Of a stretch of DNA of 64,000 bases, positions 9,835-19,076 are shown piece by piece (positions within the stretch are counted from its first letter, which is position 1; each line of letters opens with the position of its first letter). The notes under the pieces are model-generated. The model was not told the origin of the DNA and searched no databases. It worked only from the letters and a program-made list of their open reading frames with translations. The position numbers and the translations under genes are program-made. The DNA lies in contig NZ_JAIMIB010000002.1 of NCBI RefSeq assembly GCF_019966515.1, forward strand, positions 186,001 through 250,000, read 5' to 3'. The stretch comes from Roseovarius aestuarii. GTDB taxonomy: Bacteria > Pseudomonadota > Alphaproteobacteria > Rhodobacterales > Rhodobacteraceae.

Positions 9835-10523
9835 CCGGCACCCCCTGCGGGCTGGCTGCAGATACCCTTGGTTTTAACGCCATCCCACGGCAGATGAACC
9901 TTGTCGGGAATGGTCAATTCCCGCAGCGGGAAAGCGCCTTTGAGCAAGGTTTCCAACCGCTTGGTACGCGGCGCATCAGGATCGAGCGCGGCGCAGCACA
10001 CATATTCCTCGACGATACCGGCTTGTTGTTCATATCCGTAGTCAAGAAATCGCGTTTTTGTGTCGAGATCGAAAAGATACGGGTCCGCGCTTACCTGGTG
10101 TTCGTTCGCTGCGCGCAGCGGCGTATAACCGGTTGTCTTGCGGTTCTGCCATTGCCAGACATGGGTGATCTCGTGAGCGAATAGCATCGCGGTCAGCAGG
10201 TTCAGTTTATCCGGATAATCCTGCAGGTAATCGTCAAGATACCAGTCGCGGGCGTAGAAAACCTTGTTGTGGATCACCATTGCCACCGGACCGACGGTCA
10301 CCATCTCGGTTGGCGGCTCGGGCAGGATCAACTCGCGACAGGCCAGACGCGGACGTTTGGGGCGCTGATAGGTAACCCCACCTACCGGAGAGCCGTGAAT
10401 GGCGCGGATACGCGACGTATCAATTGTCGGGCCATGTAGTTGCCGCGCAAAGGTTTTTTCGGCTGGCGTCAGCGGGCGACCACAGGCCGCAAGGATCAGG
10501 AGCAGGAGAATTAACGCGCGCAT
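9831..10523 (-). CDS. Lipoprotein with zinc-metallopeptidase-like HExxH motif
   Basis: 230 residues from the ATG at 10523, chosen because it gives a typical lipoprotein signal MRALILLLLILAACG (lipid on Cys14). A longer frame would put 21 hydrophilic residues before it. The motif FAHEITHVWQWQNRK near residue 113 is an HExxH zinc site as in DUF4157-like domains, followed by the YTPLRAANEHQVSADPYLF segment, which may supply a further ligand. Enzyme activity is not proven. It is coupled to the downstream membrane-protein gene. Confidence 0.75.
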   Translation of the reverse strand: MRALILLLLILAACGRPLTPAEKTFARQLHGPTIDTSRIRAIHGSPVGGVTYQRPKRPRLACRELILPEPPTEMVTVGPVAMVIHNKVFYARDWYLDDYLQDYPDKLNLLTAMLFAHEITHVWQWQNRKTTGYTPLRAANEHQVSADPYLFDLDTKTRFLDYGYEQQAGIVEEYVCCAALDPDAPRTKRLETLLKGAFPLRELTIPDKVHLPWDGVKTKGICSQPAGGAG

Positions 10524-10615
10524 ATCGGGCACGTTAACAAGAGATCCATCCCCGCGCGAGTAGAATGTTCGTGACCTCGCTGACACCGCCGTGCCCGGTT
10601 TGACAGCATGGTTGG

Positions 10616-11704
10616 TCAGCCTTTTCGCACGGCGATTTCCTGTAGAAGTTCCGCCGTGTGCTGCCCGCGCTTTGGCGGTGTACGAATGGGGCCTGCCTTG
10701 CCGTCAAATCGCGGCGCCGGGGCCGGTTGCAACATGTCGTTCACGTATTGCCAGACCGATCTTTCGGCCATGTGCGGTTCTTGTACGGCCTCTTCGGGTG
10801 ACAGGACCGGGGCGACACACGCATCCGAGCCCGCGAACAGATCACGCCAATGCGCGACGGGTTCTGCCGCCAGGATCGCGGCCAGTTTCTGGGTCTGCGT
10901 GGGCCATTGGGATCGGTCGAACTGTGCGGCGAAGGCCGGATCATTGTCGAGCGTCATCAGCCGCAAAAACTCCGCGTAGAATTTAGGCTCAAGACACTGA
11001 ACGCTCAGAAACCTGCCATCGGCGCACGTATAACAGCGCGACCAGTGCGGTCCGTCAAGCAGGCTCTGCCCGCGCGCCATGCTCAGGTTGTCGGTTGGGC
11101 GCATTGCCATCAACAGCGCCATCATATGTGCCGAACCATCGACAATGGCCGCATCAACGACGGTGCCCTTCCCAGTACGACTGGCCTGTAGCAACCCGGC
11201 CAGAATCCCCGCCACAAGATAAAGCGCGCCGCCGCCGATATCCCCGACCAGGGTGGCCGGCGCCAGCGGTGGCGTTTCGGGAAGAGAGGCGTACCAATAG
11301 GCACCCGAGGTGGCGATGTAATTATAGTCATGCCCTGCGGTCTGCGCGCGCGGACCAGCCTGACCCCAGCCGGTCATGCGGCCATAGACCAGCTTGCGGT
11401 TGTCGGCTTGGCAAACCTCGGGGCCCAGCCCAAGCCGCTCCATCACGCCGGGCCTCAACCCTTCGACCAGCGCGTCGGCGGTACTGATCAGTGCACGGGC
11501 GTTTTGCTGATCGGCGCTGTCTTTGAGGTCGAGCACGATGGATTTCTTGCCACGATCCAGAAGGCTGGCATCGCCGGTAATCTCTGGCGCAGGGCCGGGG
11601 CGGTGAACGGTGATCACCTCGGCCCCCAGATCGGCCAGCATCATGGTTGCAAATGGCGCCGGGCCCAGCCCCTCAAACTCGATTATGCGTATGCCCTGCA
11701 ACAT
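10616..11704 (-). CDS. CaiB/BaiF family CoA transferase, alpha-methylacyl-CoA racemase-like
   Basis: 362 residues of the family III CoA-transferase fold. It matches the racemase branch: His125 in GHDYNYIATSG and Asp155 in GDIGGGALYLVAG sit where the catalytic pair (His126/Asp156) of the mycobacterial racemase lies. Racemases of this type epimerise 2-methylacyl-CoA esters so that branched acyl chains can enter beta-oxidation. The N-terminal LADLGAEVITVHRPG and YGRMTGWGQAGP segments are family hallmarks. It is a single gene with the EamA transporter 60 nt upstream on the same strand. Confidence 0.9.
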   Translation of the reverse strand: MLQGIRIIEFEGLGPAPFATMMLADLGAEVITVHRPGPAPEITGDASLLDRGKKSIVLDLKDSADQQNARALISTADALVEGLRPGVMERLGLGPEVCQADNRKLVYGRMTGWGQAGPRAQTAGHDYNYIATSGAYWYASLPETPPLAPATLVGDIGGGALYLVAGILAGLLQASRTGKGTVVDAAIVDGSAHMMALLMAMRPTDNLSMARGQSLLDGPHWSRCYTCADGRFLSVQCLEPKFYAEFLRLMTLDNDPAFAAQFDRSQWPTQTQKLAAILAAEPVAHWRDLFAGSDACVAPVLSPEEAVQEPHMAERSVWQYVNDMLQPAPAPRFDGKAGPIRTPPKRGQHTAELLQEIAVRKG

Positions 11705-11764
11705 CCGGGTCCCTCCGTGCCGTCTCCGAAGACTAGAACGTGTATACGCCCGGTGAAAGAGGGG

Positions 11765-12751
11765 TCAGTAGCCGCGGCCGCCTTGCCGATGCGGCGCCCC
11801 ACGCAGTTTCTTCTGCCGCTCGCGCAGGAACACGAATAGACCCGAACCCAGCACCAGCAGGATGCCGAGACTGACGACAGCGTCGGGCAGTTCCCCCCAC
11901 AAGGACCAGCCCCAGAAGACCGCCAGCGGTAAGCCCAGATATTCGAAGGGCGCAATCGTGGCGGCATCCGCCTGACGATAGGCTTGTGCCAGCGCATAGC
12001 CAACGATTGCCGTGTTCAAACCCAGGCCCAGAAAGAGGTAAAGGTCGCTGCCTTCGGGCCAGACCCAGGCACGCAGCAGAAAAACCAGGCTTTCGCTCTC
12101 CAGCGCTTCGGCATAGCGCCCGTCGCCCGCCACGACCCAGAACCCCAAGCTGACGACGATGAAGAGGGCCTGCAGGTAGGTCGACAGCACCGAGGCCTTT
12201 GTCGTCGTGCCCAGCTTCCGGGTCAGAACCTGGGTGATGGCATAGGCGAAGGCCGCCACGATTGGCAGAAGGTAGATCAGCAACGAGACTTCGCGTGTCT
12301 CGCCGCTTTGCCAGGGGCGGGTCATGATCAGCACACCGATGAAACCGACAACCACCGCACCAAGCCGCAAGGGCCCGACTTTCTCGCCCAGGACGGGTAT
12401 GCTGAGAAGCGTGATAAGCAGCGGGCCGATAAAGAAAATCGCGGTGGCTTCGGCCAGTGTCAGGACCGCCAGCGCGGTAAAGAAGGTCAGGTTTGCAATC
12501 ACCAGCGTGGCACAACGCAACAGGTGTAGCCCGGGTGTTTTCGTCAGCAGGATGCGCCAGCCGCCTTCGAGTTGCACCAGCATCAGGCTGAAGATGATGC
12601 CGATCACCGAGCGGGTAAAAACCATCTGATGCAACGGATAGCCACCGGACAAGAGTTTGATCAGCATGTCGTTGACGGAAATAGCAACGGTCCCGATCAG
12701 GATAAATCCAATACCAACTGCCGGGTTCTGAAGTCTGATCTCTGCCGTCAT
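11765..12751 (-). CDS. DMT superfamily (EamA) transporter
   Basis: 328 residues with ten predicted membrane helices in two EamA repeats (for example GIGFILIGTVAISVNDMLIK at the start and GSDLYLFLGLGLNTAIVGYA in the second half). Inner-membrane drug/metabolite exporter or importer; the substrate cannot be deduced. The ATG at 12751 follows GGAAAGGGC on the minus strand; an in-frame ATG ten codons upstream is less well placed. The C-terminus ends in a basic tail RQKKLRGAPHRQGGRGY. Confidence 0.88.
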   Translation of the reverse strand: MTAEIRLQNPAVGIGFILIGTVAISVNDMLIKLLSGGYPLHQMVFTRSVIGIIFSLMLVQLEGGWRILLTKTPGLHLLRCATLVIANLTFFTALAVLTLAEATAIFFIGPLLITLLSIPVLGEKVGPLRLGAVVVGFIGVLIMTRPWQSGETREVSLLIYLLPIVAAFAYAITQVLTRKLGTTTKASVLSTYLQALFIVVSLGFWVVAGDGRYAEALESESLVFLLRAWVWPEGSDLYLFLGLGLNTAIVGYALAQAYRQADAATIAPFEYLGLPLAVFWGWSLWGELPDAVVSLGILLVLGSGLFVFLRERQKKLRGAPHRQGGRGY

Positions 12752-12871
12752 CGGGGTGCCCTTTCCAGCGCGCCCTAACACTTTTGTCTAAGGTGGTCAC
12801 GCCGGTTTGCGACTTCTCAGCCGATTGGTGGCACGTTAGGATGAAGCGGCAATCAGCCAGGGGGCATTATC

Positions 12872-13375
12872 ATGAAAATGAGTGACGAACGCGACATCAA
12901 GGTTGATCGGTCCACAGTCTGGGCTGCGCTCCTGAGTCCGGAAATGCTGAAGGAATGCGTGCCCGGCGCGCAGGAGGTCACCGGCACCCCCGAAGACGGT
13001 TTCGAGGCCGTCGTGGTGCAAAAGGTCGGTCCCGTCAAAGCCACCTTCAAAGGCACGGTGACGCTGTCGAATATGGTCGAGGGCGAAAGCCTGACCTTGA
13101 CCGGCGAAGGCAAGGGTGGTGCTGCCGGTTTCGCCAAGGGTGGCGCGGATGTGCGGCTGGAAGATAGCGATACGGGCACCCGCCTGATCTATGATGTCGA
13201 GGCCAAGGTAGGTGGAAAACTGGCGCAGCTGGGCAGCCGCATCGTCGACGGGTTTGCCAAGAAGATGGCGGACCAGTTTTTCGCTCGCTTCGAAGCCGTG
13301 TTGGAGGGCCCGACCGAGAACGATGAGGCGCCGGAGATAGAAAAGAAAGGCTGGCTCAAGCGCCTGATCAGCTAG
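12872..13375 (+). CDS. CoxG-type SRPBCC protein
   Basis: 167 residues of the carbon monoxide dehydrogenase subunit G family (START-like SRPBCC fold). Typical features are VWAALLSPEMLKECVPGA near the N-terminus, VGPVKATFKGTVTLSN, and the glycine-rich AAGFAKGGADVRL. In CO oxidisers CoxG helps recruit CO dehydrogenase to the membrane; many homologues sit beside other molybdenum hydroxylases. No coxMSL or xanthine-dehydrogenase-like genes are in the window, so this copy is an orphan and its partner is unknown. The C-terminal KKGWLKRLIS could be a membrane-contacting tail. Confidence 0.88.
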   Translation: MKMSDERDIKVDRSTVWAALLSPEMLKECVPGAQEVTGTPEDGFEAVVVQKVGPVKATFKGTVTLSNMVEGESLTLTGEGKGGAAGFAKGGADVRLEDSDTGTRLIYDVEAKVGGKLAQLGSRIVDGFAKKMADQFFARFEAVLEGPTENDEAPEIEKKGWLKRLIS

Positions 13376-13441
13376 GGGCAGGGCATATCGGGATATTTGA
13401 GTCGTCCGATGTCTGCATTGAGCCCAATGCAGACCTCGGGG

Positions 13442-13987
13442 CTAATCCAACTGGTCCCAAAGGTGCGGCTGAAGATCAATCACATTCTTCTGACACCCTT
13501 CTTCCCAAGGGAAGAGCCCTTGTTGTGCACCGGGCCACACCAATTGATATACTTCCGGCTCACCTTTATTACCGGAATCACGCCATAGCCAATCAGCCGC
13601 TGTAGTATATTTGGTGTGTAAATCTCGTCGAATAGCTTTACGACTGATACACTGAAAACCTTCGAGCAGATCATCCCACTGCATGCCGTCTTCTGGCCTT
13701 CGACCAGATTCCATTTGGTGGTAAACCTCTCCAAGCATGTGATGCATCAAATCTTTTTGTAAGCCAAAGACGATAAATTCTGGCGCATCTAGAGACTTTG
13801 TGAATCCCACCGAATATCCGAAATCTGGATCTTCCCCATCAGCGTCGAAGACAAATCTAAACAGCCAGCCATACTGTTCAACAGTCGATAGAATATCGCG
13901 CTCTTGGTCCGAATACTTTTTTAAACTCGTAAACAGTTTTCTAATTCGTCGCATCTCATACCGATTGGTGTTTTTTCCAATACGCAC
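13442..13987 (-). CDS. DUF4262 domain protein
   Basis: 181 residues with the DUF4262 pattern: VEQYGWLFRFVFDADGED, then PDFGYSVGFTKSLDAPEFIVFGLQ, and a C-terminal QLVWPGAQQGLFPWEEG. The family is of unknown function and common in accessory regions. The gene is clearly poorer in GC than its neighbours (23 of 60 bases in line 13741-13800), suggesting recent acquisition. Nothing around it points to a role. Confidence 0.82.
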   Translation of the reverse strand: MRIGKNTNRYEMRRIRKLFTSLKKYSDQERDILSTVEQYGWLFRFVFDADGEDPDFGYSVGFTKSLDAPEFIVFGLQKDLMHHMLGEVYHQMESGRRPEDGMQWDDLLEGFQCISRKAIRRDLHTKYTTAADWLWRDSGNKGEPEVYQLVWPGAQQGLFPWEEGCQKNVIDLQPHLWDQLD

Positions 13988-14255
13988 CTAAATTGATTAG
14001 AGCCTCTTGGGCAACGTATATTTGCGACTCCAGCACTGGATGTCCGCTTCGTCCGCATAGCTGACTTTTGCACTGCGATAATTGCCATAGATTCTCTCTG
14101 CGGTCCGCCGTTAAGGCAACAACATTCGTTTACCGGAAATCTTCAATTTCGGAACTTCTATGTGCACACATGCAGATGTTCCTCTGCTTCAATCCGGCAT
14201 TTTCACGGGTTCGTGAATGACATAGGGTCACTCGGATCAAGTGAAGGATGTCGCT

Positions 14256-15182
14256 ATGCCCATTGTCGAAGTCAACGACCTGCGCAAGATCTACAAAGGG
14301 GGGTTCGAGGCGCTCAAAGGGGTTTCGCTGACCATAGAAGAGGGCGAGATACTGGCGCTTCTCGGGCCCAATGGGGCGGGGAAAACCACCCTTATTTCAA
14401 CCCTTTGTGGCATCACGACACCCAGTTCCGGGTCAGCCAGTGTGGGGGGATTCGATATTCAGACCGGGTTTCGCGGGGCGCGGCAGTTAATTGGTCTCGT
14501 ACCGCAGGAGGTGGCGCTGGAGCCGTTCGAGAAGGTGCTGAACACAGTGCGGTTCTCGCGCGGGCTTTTTGGTAAGAAGCGTGATGATGCGCTGATCGAA
14601 CGCATCCTGCGTCAGCTCTCGCTCTGGGATAAAAGAGACAGCCGGATCATGGAGCTTTCCGGCGGGATGAAGCGTCGGGTTCTGATCGCCAAGGCGCTCT
14701 GCCATGAACCTCGCGTGCTGTTTCTGGATGAACCGACTGCCGGTGTGGATGTCGAGCTGCGCAAGGACATGTGGAAGATCGTCGAGGGGCTTAAGGCGGA
14801 CGGTGTGACCATCATCCTGACTACCCACTATATCGAGGAAGCCGAGGCGATTGCCGACCGGGTTGGCGTGATCTCGAAGGGGGAGTTGCTGCTGGTCGAG
14901 GAAAAGAACGCGCTGATGACGCGGATGGGCAAGAAGACCCTGCGTGTTGATCTGCTGGAAACGGTCGACGCGGTGCCACAATCTCTGTCGGACTATGATC
15001 TGGAGCTGAGCGAAGATGGTGCCAGCCTGACCTATCACTACGATACACGCGGCGAAGGCACCGGTATTACGCGGCTTTTGCAGGCACTGGCGAAAGAAGG
15101 GCTGAGCCTGCGCGACATTCAGACCACACAAAGCTCTCTGGAAGAGATTTTCGTGGATCTGGTGCAGGAGGACGCGGCATGA
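14256..15182 (+). CDS. ABC-2 type exporter, ATP-binding protein
   Basis: 308 residues. Walker [10 protein letters not shown] is at residues 37-45, the signature LSGGMKRR lies near 132, Walker [11 protein letters not shown] near 152, and the H-loop LTTHY near 188. The C-terminal extension of about 90 residues is typical of DrrA/CcmA-type exporters. The ATG at 14256 is preferred because AAGGA lies 7 nt upstream; an in-frame GTG at 14241 is less likely. It overlaps the permease gene by 4 nt. Substrate unknown. Confidence 0.92.
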   Translation: MPIVEVNDLRKIYKGGFEALKGVSLTIEEGEILALLGPNGAGKTTLISTLCGITTPSSGSASVGGFDIQTGFRGARQLIGLVPQEVALEPFEKVLNTVRFSRGLFGKKRDDALIERILRQLSLWDKRDSRIMELSGGMKRRVLIAKALCHEPRVLFLDEPTAGVDVELRKDMWKIVEGLKADGVTIILTTHYIEEAEAIADRVGVISKGELLLVEEKNALMTRMGKKTLRVDLLETVDAVPQSLSDYDLELSEDGASLTYHYDTRGEGTGITRLLQALAKEGLSLRDIQTTQSSLEEIFVDLVQEDAA

Positions 15183-15940
15183 ACTTCCCTGCAATCAAGG
15201 CGATCTATATCTATGAAATGAAGCGATTTTTCCGCACCTTGATGGAAAGCTTCCTGTCGCCGGTGATATCGACCTCGCTGTATTTTGTGGTCTTTGGGGC
15301 GGCGATCGGCAGTCGGATCGATCAGGTCGATGGCGTTACCTATGGCGCGTTCATCGTGCCGGGGCTGATCATGTTGTCGGTCATGACACAATCGATCAGC
15401 AATGCGTCCTTCGGCATCTATTTCCCGAAATTTATCGGCACGATTTTCGAGCTGCTCTCGGCCCCGGTAAATTTCCTTGAGATTGTGATGGGCTATGTCG
15501 GTGCGGCGGCCACCAAATCGCTGTTTATCGGCGTGGTGATCCTGATCACGGCGGAATTCTTTGTCGATTTGGATATTCAGCACCCGGTGGCGATGATGGC
15601 CTTTCTGGTGCTCACCTGCCTGTCCTTTTCGCTCTTTGGGTTCATCATTGGTATCTGGGCGAAGAACTTCCAGCAATTGCAGCTGATCCCGCTTCTGGTG
15701 ATCACGCCGCTGGTTTTCCTTGGCGGCTCTTTCTATTCGATCTCGATGCTGCCGCCGGTCTGGCAGACGATCACGCTTTTCAACCCTGTGGTCTATCTGA
15801 TCTCTGGGTTTCGCTGGTCTTTCTTCGGCACAGCAGATGTGGCCATCGGGTTCAGTTTGCTGGCAATCGCGGTTTTCACTGCGATTTGCCTCGCGATCAT
15901 CTGGTTCATTTTCAAGACCGGGTATCGCATCAAATCGTGA
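15179..15940 (+). CDS. ABC-2 type exporter, permease
   Basis: 253 residues with six predicted membrane helices and the ABC-2 permease signature region ([21 protein letters not shown]) near residue 165. Together with the upstream ATPase it forms a simple two-gene exporter of the DrrAB/NodIJ type in the inner membrane. The ATG overlaps the ATPase stop (ATGA), so translation is coupled. The cargo is unknown. Confidence 0.9.
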   Translation: MNFPAIKAIYIYEMKRFFRTLMESFLSPVISTSLYFVVFGAAIGSRIDQVDGVTYGAFIVPGLIMLSVMTQSISNASFGIYFPKFIGTIFELLSAPVNFLEIVMGYVGAAATKSLFIGVVILITAEFFVDLDIQHPVAMMAFLVLTCLSFSLFGFIIGIWAKNFQQLQLIPLLVITPLVFLGGSFYSISMLPPVWQTITLFNPVVYLISGFRWSFFGTADVAIGFSLLAIAVFTAICLAIIWFIFKTGYRIKS

Positions 15941-16058
15941 CGCCGCGTTGGCGCGCCGTGACTTATTTGCCCTTGGCGCATAACTTTTTTGGAATCTATG
16001 CCTTTGGGTACCCCCGGTTACCTTGTTTGTCGGCCATGGGCATTCTACATCGGGCTTC

Positions 16059-16856
16059 ATGAAACGCTGGATCCCATTTGTAAAATCCGACCCGACCGTT
16101 GCTGTGATCCGCCTCGCTGGATCGATCGGCGCAGGTAGTCGTGCGCAGCTAAACGACGAGGCGATGGCCCCGATCATCGAAAAGGCCTTTAAGCGCGGCA
16201 AGCCCGCGGCCGTGGCGTTGGTGATCAATTCACCTGGTGGCTCGCCGGTCCAATCGGCGCTGATCGCGGCCCGTATCCGCCGCCTGGCCGAGGAAAAGGC
16301 CATTCCGGTACATGCCTTTGTCGAGGATGTCGCGGCCTCCGGTGGGTATTGGCTGGCGACGGCAGCGGATGACATCTGGGTTGACCCGGCCTCCGTTGTC
16401 GGGTCGATCGGCGTTATCGCCGCAGGCTTCGGCGCCCCGGTCTTTCTGGCACGACAGGGGCTTGAGCGGCGCGTGCATACCTCGGTCAAATCGAAAAGCA
16501 TGCTGGATCCGTTTCAGCCTGAAAAAGCCGAAGACGTCGCGCGGCTCAAGACCATTCTTGAGCAGATGCACACCACCTTCACCGACCATGTGTCGGCACG
16601 CCGCGGTGATCGCCTGACCGACAAGGAGGATCTGTTTACCGGCGAGTTCTGGTTGGGCCGGCGCGCTGTCGAACTGGGGCTGGTTGACGGTATCGGCCAT
16701 GTGGTGCCCAAGCTGAAAGAGCTTTATGGAGACAAGGTGCGGTTTGCCAATTACGGCCGCAAACGCGGTTTGTTGCAGCGGTTTGGCGCAACCATGGCGC
16801 AGGATGCGATCGCGGCGGTTGAAGAACGCGCCGATTTCGCGCGGTTCGGGCTCTGA
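16059..16856 (+). CDS. S49 family (SppA/SohB-like) serine peptidase
   Basis: 265 residues from the ATG at 16059; an upstream TTG frame adds only 12 residues. The Ser-Lys dyad is visible: Ser94 in VAASGGYW and a lysine in SVKSKSMLDPF (Lys144 or Lys146). INSPGGSP near residue 57 forms the oxyanion-side glycine loop. There is no clear N-terminal membrane anchor, so it could act as a cytoplasmic or peripheral signal-peptide peptidase. The downstream zinc-ribbon gene starts 2 nt past its stop. Confidence 0.9.
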   Translation: MKRWIPFVKSDPTVAVIRLAGSIGAGSRAQLNDEAMAPIIEKAFKRGKPAAVALVINSPGGSPVQSALIAARIRRLAEEKAIPVHAFVEDVAASGGYWLATAADDIWVDPASVVGSIGVIAAGFGAPVFLARQGLERRVHTSVKSKSMLDPFQPEKAEDVARLKTILEQMHTTFTDHVSARRGDRLTDKEDLFTGEFWLGRRAVELGLVDGIGHVVPKLKELYGDKVRFANYGRKRGLLQRFGATMAQDAIAAVEERADFARFGL

Positions 16857-16857
16857 C

Positions 16858-17028
16858 GTGATCGTTAAGATCGTCATACTCTTTCTTGTTGCGATGGGCG
16901 TGCTGGCGATGTTCGGCAAGCTGCGCTTTCCCGGTCAACAGCGGCTGAATTCGGCCAAATGCCCGAAATGCGGACGGTTTCGCATAGGCAAGGGGCCTTG
17001 TAGCTGCGGTAAAGGGCAGGGCAAATGA
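16858..17028 (+). CDS. Zinc-ribbon miniprotein with one membrane helix
   Basis: 56 residues from a GTG start at 16858. Residues 3-19 form a membrane helix (IVKIVILFLVAMGVLAM); the C-terminal part has a CPKC...CSC arrangement (CPKCGRFRIGKGPCSC) that should bind zinc. It fits between the peptidase stop and the antiporter start, overlapping the latter by 4 nt (ATGA), so the three genes are one operon. The function is unknown, though small proteins like this recur beside membrane peptidases. Confidence 0.7.
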   Translation: MIVKIVILFLVAMGVLAMFGKLRFPGQQRLNSAKCPKCGRFRIGKGPCSCGKGQGK

Positions 17029-17990
17029 TCCCGTGGATGCTTGCTGGTCTGGGCCTTGTGATCCTGCTGCTGGCGGGCGACGCACTGGTAAAAGGTGCGG
17101 TCAATCTCAGCCTGCGGGTCGGCATTCCGGCGCTGATCGTCAGCCTGACGATTGTGGCCTTTGGTACATCTGCGCCTGAGCTACTGATTTCGATCAACGC
17201 GGTAACCGAAAACAAGCCCGGTCTGGCGCTAGGTAATGTGATCGGTTCAAACACTGCGAATGTGCTTCTGGTTCTTGGCGTGCCAGCTTTGCTGGCCACG
17301 CTGCATACCAGCGGCTGTAAATGCCGTAAAACCTATATGCTCATGATGGGGGCGACGCTTCTGTTCATCGGGTTGGCGTTCACCGGCGAATTTACCTTCA
17401 TTTCAGGGTTGATCCTGCTGGCGGCGTTAAGCCTAGTGCTGGCCGATGCCTTCCGGGACGCGAACCTGCACCGTAAAGAAATCGCGAAGATGGCGCTGGC
17501 CGATGCGGAAGAGGGCGAAGAGGTCGAGGGCGCTGATCCGGACATGCCGTGGTGGCAGATCGCCGTTTTTCTGATCCTTGGCCTGATCGGGCTGCCCCTG
17601 GGGGCGGAACTGCTTGTCGATAATGCCTCGATCATCGCGCGGCGCTACGGGGTCAGCGATGCGGTCATCGGGCTGACACTGGTGGCGATCGGTACTTCGT
17701 TGCCGGAGCTGGCCACAACCGTGATGGCCGCCTTGCGCAAACAGGCTGATGTGGCCCTGGGCAACGTCATCGGCTCGAACATGTTCAACCTGTTGGCCAT
17801 TATCGGCATCACGGCGCTGGTGGGGCGCATTCCGGTCGACCCTCAATTTCTGCAATTCGATCTCTGGGTGATGCTGGCGGCATCACTGATGCTGATCCCC
17901 TTCGTGATCTTCAAACAGGATATTGGCCGCAAATGGGGGATCGCCTTGACCGGGCTGTATCTGGTCTATCTTGCCATTGTACTGATCTGA
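17025..17990 (+). CDS. Calcium/sodium antiporter (CaCA family, YrbG-like)
   Basis: 321 residues with about ten helices and the two inverted alpha repeats of cation/Ca2+ exchangers: FGTSAPELLISI with GSNTANVLLVLG in the first half, and IGTSLPELATTV with GSNMFNLLAIIG in the second. These hold the acidic ion-binding residues. A central acidic cytoplasmic loop (EEGEEVEGADPD) separates the halves. It is the third gene of the peptidase-zinc ribbon-antiporter unit, and an SDR gene follows after 13 nt. Confidence 0.93.
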   Translation: MIPWMLAGLGLVILLLAGDALVKGAVNLSLRVGIPALIVSLTIVAFGTSAPELLISINAVTENKPGLALGNVIGSNTANVLLVLGVPALLATLHTSGCKCRKTYMLMMGATLLFIGLAFTGEFTFISGLILLAALSLVLADAFRDANLHRKEIAKMALADAEEGEEVEGADPDMPWWQIAVFLILGLIGLPLGAELLVDNASIIARRYGVSDAVIGLTLVAIGTSLPELATTVMAALRKQADVALGNVIGSNMFNLLAIIGITALVGRIPVDPQFLQFDLWVMLAASLMLIPFVIFKQDIGRKWGIALTGLYLVYLAIVLI

Positions 17991-18003
17991 ACGGAGGCGG
18001 GCG

Positions 18004-18783
18004 ATGACACGGGCATTGGTAACCGGCGCGGGCAAAAGACTGGGCCGCGCAATGGCTTTGGAACTTGCGCGCCGGGGATACGACGTGGCAGTGCATTATG
18101 CGTCGTCGGAAACCGACGCGCACGAGGTCGTGGCCGAGATCACCTCTCTGGGTCGGAATGCTGTAGCGTTGGGGGCGGACATGCTGGATGAAAGTCTGGT
18201 CGCTGCATTGGTGCCCCGGGCGACAGAGGCGCTTGGCGGACCGCTGACCACGCTGATCAATAATGCCTCGATCTTTGAGTATGACACGCTGGCGTCTGCG
18301 ACGCGCACCAGCTGGGACCGGCACCTTGAGAGCAACCTGCGTGCACCCTTCGTGCTGATGCAGGCGATGGCGGCAGATGTGCCTGACCCGGTGCCGGACG
18401 CGGCAGGCGAGCCCGTCGCGCAGGGCCTTGTCGTTAATATGATCGATCAGCGCGTCCGCAAACTGACACCCGAATTCATGAGCTACACGCTGGCCAAAGC
18501 CGGTTTGTGGACGCTTACCCAGACAGCTGCGCAGGCGCTGGCGCCAAAGATCCGCGTCAACGCTATCGGCCCCGGTCCGACCTTGCAGGGGCATCGGCAG
18601 AGCGACGGGCATTTCCGGCGTCAGCGGCAGGCGACAATCCTGCAGCGCGGGGCAAACGAAAGCGATGTGATTGCGGCGTTGGCGTACTTTCTGGAGGCGC
18701 CTTCGGTGACCGGACAACTCATTTGCACTGATGGTGGCCAGCATCTGGGCTGGCAGACGCCAGACGTTCTGGGGGTCGAGTGA
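18004..18783 (+). CDS. SDR oxidoreductase, FolM/pteridine-reductase-like
   Basis: 259 residues. The cofactor loop TGAGKRLGRAMA (arginine after the glycines suggests NADPH), NNAS near residue 86 and the catalytic YTLAK near residue 161 are visible. The usual active-site serine is replaced by aspartate in VVNMIDQRV, as in PTR1/FolM-type pteridine reductases, so reduction of a pterin or dihydrofolate is plausible. ACGGAGGCGGGCG precedes the start. This position just ahead of uvrC is common in Rhodobacterales. Confidence 0.87.
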   Translation: MTRALVTGAGKRLGRAMALELARRGYDVAVHYASSETDAHEVVAEITSLGRNAVALGADMLDESLVAALVPRATEALGGPLTTLINNASIFEYDTLASATRTSWDRHLESNLRAPFVLMQAMAADVPDPVPDAAGEPVAQGLVVNMIDQRVRKLTPEFMSYTLAKAGLWTLTQTAAQALAPKIRVNAIGPGPTLQGHRQSDGHFRRQRQATILQRGANESDVIAALAYFLEAPSVTGQLICTDGGQHLGWQTPDVLGVE

Positions 18784-19076
18784 TCGGTTCCCATAACCCC
18801 AAGTTTTGCACTTGTTACATTGGCGATAAAGATTTGTTGCAAAACTTTTAATGTTTTCAGTATTTTGGCGATGCAGTATATATTTTTCGTTTAAAAACAG
18901 TGCCCTGCAAGAGTGCCTAAAAAATAGGCAAATCAGCGAAGTGGGCAAAAAACAACGATATTTTGCCGATCACGGAAAGTTATCTGCAGACTTATCCACA
19001 TGAAGCGTGGAAAGGTTTCCTCTTGCCTCTCAAACGATATGGTTGCAGCAGGTCAGAGAATCATACCCAAAAGACT
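18784..19076. other. AT-rich upstream region of uvrC
   Basis: A 293-base region, markedly AT-rich at 18830-18960 (several A and T runs). It contains a perfect 9-mer DnaA box TTATCCACA at 18992-19000 and a weaker TTATCTGCA 14 nt before it. No alphaproteobacterial LexA box (GTTC-N7-GTTC or GAAC-N7-GAAC) was found by eye. No gene is supported here. Confidence 0.45.
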
